From: Henricia sp. BOLD:AAB3569 | Lineage: Eukaryota; Echinodermata; Asteroidea; Spinulosida; Echinasteridae | Length of the DNA: 64,000 nucleotides | Assembly: GCA_037783545.1 (NCBI GenBank) | Contig: JBBELK010001517.1 | Location: 1-64,000 of the forward strand | Direction of reading: 5' to 3' | In this document: in pieces, positions 12,963 through 21,048 of the stretch | Position numbering within the stretch: the first letter of the stretch is position 1 | Layout: every line of letters starts with the position of its first letter | Program-made: the position numbers and the translations under genes | The notes under the pieces: model-generated | Told to the model about the DNA's origin: nothing | The model's input: the letters and a program-made list of their open reading frames with translations, nothing else | Database searches by the model: none

Positions 12963-14529
12963 TTTTTTTCTAAACTTTGAAATTTCTCTGCCATTTCCCG
13001 GCGAAAGTCTGTCAATTTTTTATGACAAGTGCGCAATATAGAGAGTTTAGGGCATGCAAAATTTGAAGTTCGTCGGAACATTTTTCGACCTCCAAATTTG
13101 CCGACGTTTGGACCACACTTTGACCAAATTGCCGAGCCAAACTGCGGTGCGTTAACGACAGTCCGAATGACTGAGCATGCGCACAACTCAGGAGTACCCC
13201 AAAGAGGTTTGTACAGACAGCCACGGTTTGCGTGAGAGCAGTCAGGAAGCCTCAACCCAGTTTTTTCTAAACTTTGAAATTTCTCTGCCATTTCCCGGCG
13301 AAAGTCTGTCAATTTTTTATGACAAGTGCGCAATATAGAGAGTTTAGGGCATGCAAAATTTGAAGTTCGTCGGAACATTTTTCGACCTCCAAATTTGCCG
13401 ACGTTTGGACCACACTTTGACCAAATTGCCGAGCCAAACTGCGGTGCGTTAACGACAGTCCGAATGACTGAGCATGCGCACAACTCAGGAGTACCCCAAA
13501 GAGGTGTGTACAGACAGCCACGGTTTGCGTGAGAGCAGTCAGGAAGCCTCAACCCAGTTTTTTCTAAACTTTGAAATTTCTCTGCCATTTCCCGGCGAAA
13601 GTCTGTCAATTTTTTATGACAAGTGCGCAATATAGAGAGTTTAGGGCATGCAAAATTTAAAGTTCGTCGGAACATTTTTCGACCTCCAAATTTGCCGACG
13701 TTTGGACCACACTTTGACCAAATTGCCGAGCCAAACTGCGGTGCGTTAACGACAGTCCGAATGACTGAGCATGCGCACAACTCAGGAGTACCCCAAAGAG
13801 GTGTGTACAGACAGCCACGGTTTGCGTGAGAGCAGTCAGGAAGCCTCAACCCAGTTTTTTTCTAAACTTTGAAATTTCTCTGCCATTTCCCTGCGAAAGT
13901 CGGTCAATTTTTTATGACAAGTGCGCAATATAGAGAGTTTAGGGCATGCAAAATTTGAAGTTCGTCGGAACATGTTTCGACCTCCAAATTTGCCGACGTT
14001 TGGACCACACTTTGACCAAATTGCCGAGCCAAACTGCGGTGCGTTAACGACAGTCCGAATGACTGAGCATGCGCACAACTCAGGAGTACCCCAAAGAGGT
14101 GTGTACAGACAGCCACGGTTTGCGTGAGAGCAGTCAGGAAGCCTCAACCCAGTTTTTTCTAAACTTTGAAATTTCTCTGCCATTTCCCGGCGAAAGTCTG
14201 TCAATTTTTTATGACAAGTGCGCAATATAGAGAGTTTAGGGCATGCAAAATTTGAAGTTCGTCGGAACATTTTTCGACCTCCAAATTTGCCGACGTTTGG
14301 ACCACACTTTGACCAAATTGCCGAGCCAAACTGCGGTGCGTTAACGACAGTCCGAATGACTGAGCATGCGCACAACTCAGGAGTACCCCAAAGAGGTGTG
14401 TACAGACAGCCACGGTTTGCGTGAGAGCAGTCAGGAAGCCTCAACCCAGTTTTTTCTAAACTTTGAAATTTCTCTGCCATTTCCCGGCGAAAGTCTGTCA
14501 ATTTTTTATGACAAGTGCGCAATATAGAG

Positions 14530-14619
14530 AGTTTAGGGCATGCAAAATTTCAAGTTCGTCGGAACATTTTTCGACCTCCGAATTTGCCGACGTTTGGACC
14601 ACACTTTGACCAAATTGCC
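14530..14619. repeat. Left partial monomer flanking insert copy 1 (90 bp)
   Basis: Monomer bases 1-90, ending ...AATTGCC directly before the insert. It carries CCTCCGAATTT instead of CCTCCAAATTT, a change found beside all three inserts and otherwise seen only near 63176. It has a private G-to-C change at 14551 that copies 2 and 3 lack. Confidence 0.9.
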
Positions 14620-14630
14620 TTTTTCTAAAA

Positions 14631-14654
14631 TGTTTTATTCGTCCGAATAAAACA
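14631..14654. repeat. 24-bp palindrome with poly(A) signals on both strands (insert copy 1)
   Basis: Perfect 11-bp arms TGTTTTATTCG and CGAATAAAACA are separated by TC. AATAAA lies on the plus strand at 14646-14651 and on the minus strand at 14634-14639. On the minus strand the signal is followed within about 15 nt by ATTTTAGAAAAA, which looks like a transcript 3' end. Confidence 0.85.
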
Positions 14655-14704
14655 CGCTAACCAGTCCAACGTTGTTACCGATAGAACCAGTGCTTCAGCC
14701 GTTG

Positions 14705-14910
14705 TCGTTGCCAGTCCAGGTCATTTATCCACTAAGCGTTCGCCGTTATTGCCAAATTTCCTCATTCGTAGTCGTTGCCAGTCCAGGTCATTTATCCACC
14801 AATTGTTCGCCGTTATTGCCAAATTTCCTCATTCGTTGTCGTTGCCAGTCCAGGTCATTTATCCACCAAATTTCCTCATTCGTTGTCGTTGCCAATCCAG
14901 GTCATTATCC
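14705..14910. repeat. 67-bp minisatellite, about 3.5 units (insert copy 1)
   Basis: Units begin with TCGTTGCCAGTCCAGG at 14705, 14772, 14839 and 14886. The first two are 67 bp, the third has lost 20 bp (47 bp), and the last is partial and diverged (CCAATCC). Since 67 is not a multiple of 3, the tandem does not keep a reading frame, which argues against protein coding. Stray CCAGTCC fragments lie near 14660 and 15014. Confidence 0.9.
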
Positions 14911-15211
14911 GGCGAGTATTCTCCATCACAATCATCGTCGATCGTGTCCGAGTATCAGGTCATATCCTTCGAGAAGCACCACAGGTACATCCTCATAAAA
15001 CCACAATCGTCACCAGTCCAGGTCTGGAAGAATCAAGACCGCAGACTCGGATCCAATCGTGTTCCAAAATTGTATCGGCGTTCCCCGTGACGTACGTACT
15101 GGTCACTCCATCATTGAGCAACGTTCCAGGACATCACGGGATTCCGCGAAAAACTCCTCCAAACTACCTATGTGCAAGGGTAGTCCTTTGGAAAGCGGTC
15201 ATCACAGGCCA

Positions 15212-15247
15212 GCGAGGAAAGAACCCGTACGCCAACCCGACCGCCCC
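15212..15247 (-). mobile_element. SINE 5' head fragment, 36 bp (insert copy 1)
   Basis: Identical over 36 bp to 16433-16468, the 5' end of the full SINE. It keeps the A-box-like CCCGTACGCCA (plus-strand spelling, 15224-15234) but lacks the B box. It stops exactly where the SINE starts (CCGCCCC). Confidence 0.92.
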
Positions 15248-15449
15248 AAACTGGGGTGCGTCAACGACAGTTCGAATGACTGAGCATGCGCACAACTCAG
15301 GAGTACCCCAAAGAGGTGTGTACAGACAGCCACGGTTTGCGTGAGAGCAGTCAGGAAGCCTCAACCCAGTTTTTTCTAAACTTTGAAATTTCTCTGCCAT
15401 TTCCCGGCGAAAGTCTGTCAATTTTTTATGACAAGTGCGCAATATAGAG
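15248..15449. repeat. Right partial monomer flanking insert copy 1 (202 bp)
   Basis: Monomer bases 96-297. The 33 bp nearest the insert differ from the standard at three places (CTGGGGTGCG, GCGTCAACG and CAGTTCGAAT), after which the sequence is standard. The same three changes flank copies 2 and 3. With the left part (90 bp) the interrupted monomer totals 292 bp, so the insert replaced 5 bp. Confidence 0.9.
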
Positions 15450-16179
15450 AGTTTAGGGCATGCAAAATTTGAAGTTCGTCGGAACATTTTTCGACCTCCA
15501 AATTTGCCGACGTTTGGACCACACTTTGACCAAATTGCCGAGCCAAACTGCGGTGCGTTAACGACGGTCCGAATGACTGAGCATGCGCACAACTCAGGAG
15601 TACCCCAAAGAGGTGTGTACAGACAGCCACGTTTTGCGTGAGAGCAGTCAGGAAGCCTCAACCCAGTTTTTTCTAAACTTTGAAATTTCTCTGCCATTTC
15701 CCGGCGAAAGTCTGTCAATTTTTTATGACAAGTGCGCAATATAGAGAGTTTAGGGCATGCACAATTTGAAGTCCGTCGGAACATTTTTCGACCTCCAAAT
15801 TTGCCGACGTTTGGACCACACTTTGACCAAATTGCCGAGCCAAACTGCGGTGCGTTAACGACAGTCCGAATGACTGAGCATGCGCACAACTCAGGAGTAC
15901 CCCAAAGAGGTGTGTACAGACAGCCACGGTTTGCGTGAGAGCAGTCAGGAAGCCTCAACCCAGTTTTTTTCTAAACTTTGAAATTTCTCTGCCATTTCCC
16001 TGCGAAAGTCGGTCAATTTTTTATGACAAGTGCGCAATATAGAGAGTTTAGGGCATGCAAAATTTGAAGTTCGTCGGAACATGTTTCGACCTCCAAATTT
16101 GCCGACGTTTGGACCACACTTTGACCAAATTGCCGAGCCAAACTGCGGTGCGTTAACGACAGTCCGAATGACTGAGCAT
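15450..16179. repeat. Satellite segment between insert copy 1 and the SINE
   Basis: Standard-length monomers carry the markers CACGTTTTGCG (15632), GCACAATTT (about 15762), seven T (from 15964), CCCTGCGAAAGTCGG and CATGTTTCG. This is the order of markers of the seven-monomer repeat at 17.6-26 kb but with one monomer fewer between the first marker and the seven-T run. Private transitions occur near 15567 and 15773. Confidence 0.85.
16168..16179. repeat. Target-site duplication, left copy
   Basis: ATGACTGAGCAT, identical to 16469-16480. It abuts the triplet tail of the SINE. Removing the SINE and one copy restores a monomer of exactly 297 bp (16045-16642 is 598 bp; 598 - 289 - 12 = 297). Confidence 0.96.
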
Positions 16180-16197
16180 TGTTGTTGTTGTTGTTGT
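16180..16197 (-). repeat. SINE 3' tail, six-unit triplet microsatellite
   Basis: Six TGT triplets on the plus strand, (ACA)6 on the sense strand of the SINE, lying directly against the left target-site duplication. This is the usual place for a SINE tail. Confidence 0.93.
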
Positions 16198-16401
16198 ATG
16201 TTTTATGGCATCTTCGGCAACTAAGGCCCTTTATGCCATCAACTATACGGTTTTAGCTTTAACTATACTATATTATCAACTTGAGATGACGAAGAAGGAG
16301 TTGCAGTTTTAGAAGTGGGAGGAAAACCCCCAGAGAAATGCCCCAGGGGAAAACCCACGCGGTCAAGTAGGGACTGCAAACCCAATCCACATACACGCCC
16401 C

Positions 16402-16412
16402 GGATTCGAACC
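16402..16412 (-). promoter_or_regulatory. SINE B box (RNA polymerase III internal promoter)
   Basis: Minus-strand GGTTCGAATCC matches the tRNA B-box consensus at every fixed base. It is flanked by CCCGG and CCGGG, which can pair as a T-arm stem with an 8-nt loop. Confidence 0.88.
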
Positions 16413-16444
16413 CGGGACCCCAGAGGTGAAAGGCGAGGAAAGAA

Positions 16445-16455
16445 CCCGTACGCCA
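16445..16455 (-). promoter_or_regulatory. SINE A box (RNA polymerase III internal promoter)
   Basis: Minus-strand TGGCGTACGGG resembles the A-box consensus TGGCNNAGTGG with two differences. It begins 14 nt from the element start and lies upstream of the B box at tRNA-like spacing. The same A box survives in the three SINE head fragments. Confidence 0.7.
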
Positions 16456-16468
16456 ACCCGACCGCCCC

Positions 16469-16480
16469 ATGACTGAGCAT
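16469..16480. repeat. Target-site duplication, right copy
   Basis: ATGACTGAGCAT, identical to 16168-16179 and abutting the SINE 5' end. The satellite resumes in register after it. Confidence 0.96.
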
Positions 16481-16732
16481 GCGCACAACTCAGGAGTACC
16501 ACAAAGAGGTGTGTACAGACAGCCACGGTTTGCGTGAGAGCAGTCAGGAAGCCTCAACCCAGTTTTTTCTAAACTTTGAAATTTCTCTGCCATTTCCCGG
16601 CGAAAGTCTGTCAATTTTTTATGACAAGTGCGCAATATAGAGAGTTTAGGGCATGCAAAATTTGAAGTTCGTCGGAACATTTTTCGACCTCCGAATTTGC
16701 CGACGTTTGGACCACACTTTGACCAAATTGCC
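16481..16732. repeat. Satellite segment between SINE and insert copy 2
   Basis: The rest of the SINE-bearing monomer, including the marker TACCACAAAG near 16502 that belongs to the first monomer of the seven-monomer repeat. It is followed by the left partial monomer (16643-16732, 90 bp, with the CCTCCGAATTT variant) of insert copy 2. Confidence 0.93.
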
Positions 16733-16743
16733 TTTTTCTAAAA

Positions 16744-16767
16744 TGTTTTATTCGTCCGAATAAAACA
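16744..16767. repeat. 24-bp palindrome with poly(A) signals on both strands (insert copy 2)
   Basis: Same 11-bp arms and TC centre as at 14631. AATAAA on the minus strand lies at 16747-16752. Confidence 0.85.
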
Positions 16768-16817
16768 CGCTAACCAGTCCAACGTTGTTACCGATAGAAC
16801 CAGTGCTTCAGCCGTTG

Positions 16818-17023
16818 TCGTTGCCAGTCCAGGTCATTTATCCACTAAGCGTTCGCCGTTATTGCCAAATTTCCTCATTCGTAGTCGTTGCCAGTCCAGG
16901 TCATTTATCCACCAATTGTTCGCCGTTATTGCCAAATTTCCTCATTCGTTGTCGTTGCCAGTCCAGGTCATTTATCCACCAAATTTCCTCATTCGTTGTC
17001 GTTGCCAATCCAGGTCATTATCC
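16818..17023. repeat. 67-bp minisatellite, about 3.5 units (insert copy 2)
   Basis: Same unit layout as at 14705-14910, including the third unit shortened by 20 bp. No copy-number change relative to copies 1 and 3, which is notable for a minisatellite and supports recent duplication. Confidence 0.9.
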
Positions 17024-17324
17024 GGCGAGTATTCTCCATCACAATCATCGTCGATCGTGTCCGAGTATCAGGTCATATCCTTCGAGAAGCACCACAGGTA
17101 CATCCTCATAAAACCACAATCGTCACCAGTCCAGGTCTGGAAGAATCAAGACCGCAGACTCGGATCCAATCGTGTTCCAAAATTGTATCGGCGTTCCCCG
17201 TGACGTACGTACTGGTCACTCCATCATTGAGCAACGTTCCAGGACATCACGGGATTCCGCGAAAAACTCCTCCAAACTACCTATGTGCAAGGGTAGTCCT
17301 TTGGAAAGCGGTCATCACAGGCCA

Positions 17325-17360
17325 GCGAGGAAAGAACCCGTACGCCAACCCGACCGCCCC
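17325..17360 (-). mobile_element. SINE 5' head fragment, 36 bp (insert copy 2)
   Basis: Identical to 16433-16468; A box kept, B box absent, ending at the SINE 5' terminus. Confidence 0.92.
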
Positions 17361-18968
17361 AAACTGGGGTGCGTCAACGACAGTTCGAATGACTGAGCAT
17401 GCGCACAACTCAGGAGTACCCCAAAGAGGTGTGTACAGACAGCCACGGTTTGCGTGAGAGCAGTCAGGAAGCCTCAACCCAGTTTTTTTCTAAACTTTGA
17501 AATTTCTCTGCCATTTCCCGGCGAAAGTCTGTCAATTTTTTATGACAAGGGCGCAATATAGAGAGTTTAGGGCATGCAAAATTTGAAGTTCGTCGGAACA
17601 TTTTTCGACCTCCAAATTTGCCGACGTTTGGACCACACTTTGACCAAATTGCCGAGCCAAACTGCGGTGCGTTAACGACAGTCCGAATGACTGAGCATGC
17701 GCACAACTCAGGAGTACCCCAAAGAGGTGTGTACAGACAGCCACGGTTTGCGTGAGAGCAGTCAGGAAGCCTCAACCCAGTTTTTTCTAAACTTTGAAAT
17801 TTCTCTGCCATTTCCCGGCGAAAGTCTGTCAATTTTTTATGACAAGTGCGCAATATAGAGAGTTTAGGGCATGCAAAATTTGAAGTTCGTCGGAACATTT
17901 TTCGACCTCCAAATTTGCCGACGTTTGGACCACACTTTGACCAAATTGCCGAGCCAAACTGCGGTGCGTTAACGACAGTCCGAATGACTGAGCATGCGCA
18001 CAACTCAGGAGTACCCCAAAGAGGTGTGTACAGACAGCCACGGTTTGCGTGAGAGCAGTCAGGAAGCCTCAACCCAGTTTTTTCTAAACTTTGAAATTTC
18101 TCTGCCATTTCCCGGCGAAAGTCTGTCAATTTTTTATGACAAGTGCGCAATATAGAGAGTTTAGGGCATGCAAAATTTGAAGTTCGTCGGAACATTTTTC
18201 GACCTCCAAATTTGCCGACGTTTGGACCACACTTTGACCAAATTGCCGAGCCAAACTGCGGTGCGTTAACGACAGTCCGAATGACTGAGCATGCGCACAA
18301 CTCAGGAGTACCCCAAAGAGGTGTGTACAGACAGCCACGTTTTGCGTGAGAGCAGTCAGGAAGCCTCAACCCAGTTTTTTCTAAACTTTGAAATTTCTCT
18401 GCCATTTCCCGGCGAAAGTCTGTCAATTTTTTATGACAAGTGCGCAATATAGAGAGTTTAGGGCATGCACAATTTGAAGTTCGTCGGAACATTTTTCGAC
18501 CTCCAAATTTGCCGACGTTTGGACCACACTTTGACCAAATTGCCGAGCCAAACTGCGGTGCGTTAACGACAGTCCGAATGACTGAGCATGCGCACAACTC
18601 AGGAGTACCCCAAAGAGGTGTGTACAGACAGCCACGGTTTGCGTGAGAGCAGTCAGGAAGCCTCAACCCAGTTTTTTCTAAACTTTGAAATTTCTCTGCC
18701 ATTTCCCGGCGAAAGTCTGTCAATTTTTTATGACAAGTGCGCAATATAGAGAGTTTAGGGCATGCAAAATTTGAAGTTCGTCGGAACATTTTTCGACCTC
18801 CAAATTTGCCGACGTTTGGACCACACTTTGACCAAATTGCCGAGCCAAACTGCGGTGCGTTAACGACAGTCCGAATGACTGAGCATGCGCACAACTCAGG
18901 AGTACCCCAAAGAGGTGTGTACAGACAGCCACGGTTTGCGTGAGAGCAGTCAGGAAGCCTCAACCCAG

Positions 18969-21048
18969 TTTTTTTCTAAACTTTGAAATTTCTCTGCCAT
19001 TTCCCTGCGAAAGTTGGTCAATTTTTTATGACAAGTGCGCAATATAGAGAGTTTAGGGCATGCAAAATTTGAAGTTCGTCGGAACATGTTTCGACCTCCA
19101 AATTTGCCGACGTTTGGACCACACTTTGACCAAATTGCCGAGCCAAACTGCGGTGCGTTAACGACAGTCCGAATGACTGAGCATGCGCACAACTCAGGAG
19201 TACCACAAAGAGGTGTGTACAGACAGCCACGGTTTGCGTGAGAGCAGTCAGGAAGCCTCAACCCAGTTTTTTCTAAACTTTGAAATTTCTCTGCCATTTC
19301 CCGGCGAAAGTCTGTCAATTTTTTATGACAAGTGCGCAATATAGAGAGTTTAGGGCATGCAAAATTTGAAGTTCGTCGGAACATTTTTCGACCTCCAAAT
19401 TTGCCGACGTTTGGACCACACTTTGACCAAATTGCCGAGCCAAACTGCGGTGCGTTAACGACAGTCCGAATGACTGAGCATGCGCACAACTCAGGAGTAC
19501 CCCAAAGAGGTGTGTACAGACAGCCACGGTTTGCGTGAGAGCAGTCAGGAAGCCTCAACCCAGTTTTTTCTAAACTTTGAAATTTCTCTGCCATTTCCCT
19601 GCGAAAGTCTGTCAATTTTTTATGACAAGTGCGCAATATAGAGAGTTTAGGGCATGCAAAATTTGAAGTTCGTCGGAACATTTTTCGACCTCCAAATTTG
19701 CCGACGTTTGGACCACACTTTGACCAAATTGCCGAGCCAAACTGCGGTGCGTTAACGACAGTCCGAATGACTGAGCATGCGCACAACTCAGGAGTACCCC
19801 AAAGAGGTGTGTACAGACAGCCACGGTTTGCGTGAGAGCAGTCAGGAAGCCTCAACCCAGTTTTTTCTAAACTTTGAAATTTCTCTGCCATTTCCCGGCG
19901 AAAGTCTGTCAATTTTTTATGACAAGTGCGCAATATAGAGAGTTTAGGGCATGCAAAATTTGAAGTTCGTCGGAACATTTTTCGACCTCCAAATTTGCCG
20001 ACGTTTGGACCACACTTTGACCAAATTGCCGAGCCAAACTGCGGTGCGTTAACGACAGTCCGAATGACTGAGCATGCGCACAACTCAGGAGTACCCCAAA
20101 GAGGTGTGTACAGACAGCCACGGTTTGCGTGAGAGCAGTCAGGAAGCCTCAACCCAGTTTTTTCTAAACTTTGAAATTTCTCTGCCATTTCCCGGCGAAA
20201 GTCTGTCAATTTTTTATGACAAGTGCGCAATATAGAGAGTTTAGGGCATGCAAAATTTGAAGTTCGTCGGAACATTTTTCGACCTCCAAATTTGCCGACG
20301 TTTGGACCACACTTTGACCAAATTGCCGAGCCAAACTGCGGTGCGTTAACGACAGTCCGAATGACTGAGCATGCGCACAACTCAGGAGTACCCCAAAGAG
20401 GTGTGTACAGACAGCCACGTTTTGCGTGAGAGCAGTCAGGAAGCCTCAACCCAGTTTTTTCTAAACTTTGAAATTTCTCTGCCATTTCCCGGCGAAAGTC
20501 TGTCAATTTTTTATGACAAGTGCGCAATATAGAGAGTTTAGGGCATGCACAATTTGAAGTTCGTCGGAACATTTTTCGACCTCCAAATTTGCCGACGTTT
20601 GGACCACACTTTGACCAAATTGCCGAGCCAAACTGCGGTGCGTTAACGACAGTCCGAATGACTGAGCATGCGCACAACTCAGGAGTACCCCAAAGAGGTG
20701 TGTACAGACAGCCACGGTTTGCGTGAGAGCAGTCAGGAAGCCTCAACCCAGTTTTTTCTAAACTTTGAAATTTCTCTGCCATTTCCCGGCGAAAGTCTGT
20801 CAATTTTTTATGACAAGTGCGCAATATAGAGAGTTTAGGGCATGCAAAATTTGAAGTTCGTCGGAACATTTTTCGACCTCCAAATTTGCCGACGTTTGGA
20901 CCACACTTTGACCAAATTGCCGAGCCAAACTGCGGTGCGTTAACGACAGTCCGAATGACTGAGCATGCGCACAACTCAGGAGTACCCCAAAGAGGTGTGT
21001 ACAGACAGCCACGGTTTGCGTGAGAGCAGTCAGGAAGCCTCAACCCAG
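18969..21048. repeat. Seven-monomer higher-order repeat, block 1 (2080 bp)
   Basis: Measured from seven-T run to seven-T run. Markers by offset: CCCTGCGAAAGTTGG (about 37), CATGTTTCG (119), TACCACAAAG (236), CCCTGCGAAAGTCTG (631), CACGTTTTGCG (1451), GCACAATTT (1581). The other monomers are standard. The preceding stretch (17.6-18.97 kb) already carries the last two markers at the same distance before this block, so it is the tail of an earlier block. Confidence 0.93.

Larger units (their letters stand above)
1..14619. repeat. 297-bp satellite array, segment A (about 49 monomers)
   Basis: Head-to-tail monomers all lie in one orientation. The segment begins at the monomer start used here (AGTTTAGGGCATGC) and runs into insert copy 1 after monomer base 90. 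Between about 3.4 and 12 kb the monomers are nearly identical, with scattered one-base indels (for example near 4495, 4687, 6767, 6957, 8312, 8860, 9436, 10026, 10641, 11022, 11363 and 11573). From 12.4 kb, runs of seven T instead of six (T run starting at 12368, 12963 and 13855) mark the first higher-order structure; the first two are 595 bp apart. The monomer at 13.9-14.1 kb carries the diagnostic changes CCCTGCG, GTCGGTCAAT and CATGTTTCG that recur in the later seven-monomer repeat. No gene, RNA gene or other mobile element was seen. Confidence 0.98.
14620..15247 (-). mobile_element. Composite 628-bp insert, copy 1
   Basis: A non-satellite sequence interrupting a monomer between its bases 90 and 96. 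In order on the plus strand it holds TTTTTCTAAA (also found in the satellite after the oligo-T run), a 24-bp palindrome with AATAAA on both strands, a 67-bp minisatellite of about 3.5 units, about 300 bp of unique sequence, and the first 36 bp of the SINE found at 16180-16468, in the same minus orientation and ending exactly at the SINE 5' terminus. Read on the minus strand it looks like a SINE head joined to an unrelated transcript-like sequence that ends in a poly(A) signal; that is why I give it minus orientation, and it is inference. There is no target-site duplication; 5 bp of monomer (GAGCC) are missing. No convincing protein is encoded. It could instead be a genomic fragment captured during repair. 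Confidence 0.85.
16180..16468 (-). mobile_element. tRNA-derived SINE, full length, 289 bp
   Basis: On the minus strand the element starts GGGGCGGTCGG at 16468. It has an A-box-like TGGCGTACGGG at element positions 14-24 and a perfect B box GGTTCGAATCC at 57-67, the spacing of a tRNA promoter, with a T-arm-like stem of five pairs around it. Next comes a central domain (16315-16358) with GTGGG/CCCAC ends and paired C-rich and G-rich stretches, recalling the conserved central domains shared by invertebrate SINE families such as the Meta domain; I give that from memory, unchecked. An AT-rich 3' part leads to an (ACA)6 tail. It would be transcribed by RNA polymerase III and moved by a partner LINE that recognises its 3' end; no LINE is in the window. 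Perfect 12-bp duplications and full length suggest a recent insertion. It is not a functional tRNA gene: the anticodon region and acceptor stem do not fit. Confidence 0.93.
16733..17360 (-). mobile_element. Composite 628-bp insert, copy 2
   Basis: Same length as copy 1 and identical to it by eye, 2113 bp downstream of it, at the same monomer position with the same 5-bp loss. Shared breakpoints show that this is duplication of one event rather than a second insertion. Downstream, a seven-T run and AAGGGCG marker are shared with copy 3 but not with copy 1, so copies 2 and 3 are closer relatives on that side. Confidence 0.88.

Noticed and set aside
14609-14625. CCAAATTGCC and CCCAAACTGG at the insert edges as a degenerate target-site duplication
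   Set aside because: The uninterrupted monomer already contains CCAAATTGC and CCAAACTGC side by side, so the resemblance exists without any insertion.
14620-15247. Insert as a DNA transposon or LTR-type element
   Set aside because: There are no terminal inverted repeats at its ends (the palindrome is internal and 24 bp), no terminal direct repeats and no target-site duplication. Five bases of monomer are lost instead.
15270-15285. CAGTTCGAATGAC beside the insert as a second B box
   Set aside because: It is a one-base variant of the satellite's CAGTCCGAATGAC and lacks the rest of the B-box consensus and any paired A box.
14775-15344. 189-codon plus-strand frame across the composite insert into the satellite
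   Set aside because: It includes a minisatellite whose 67-bp unit cannot keep frame, runs through the SINE head on its antisense side and into satellite, and shows no known domain. The three copies are identical, so there is no conservation signal to use.
16397-16468. Functional tRNA gene on the minus strand
   Set aside because: It has the internal promoter boxes but no proper acceptor stem or anticodon arm. The same head continues into a 289-bp element with triplet tail and target-site duplication, so it is a SINE.
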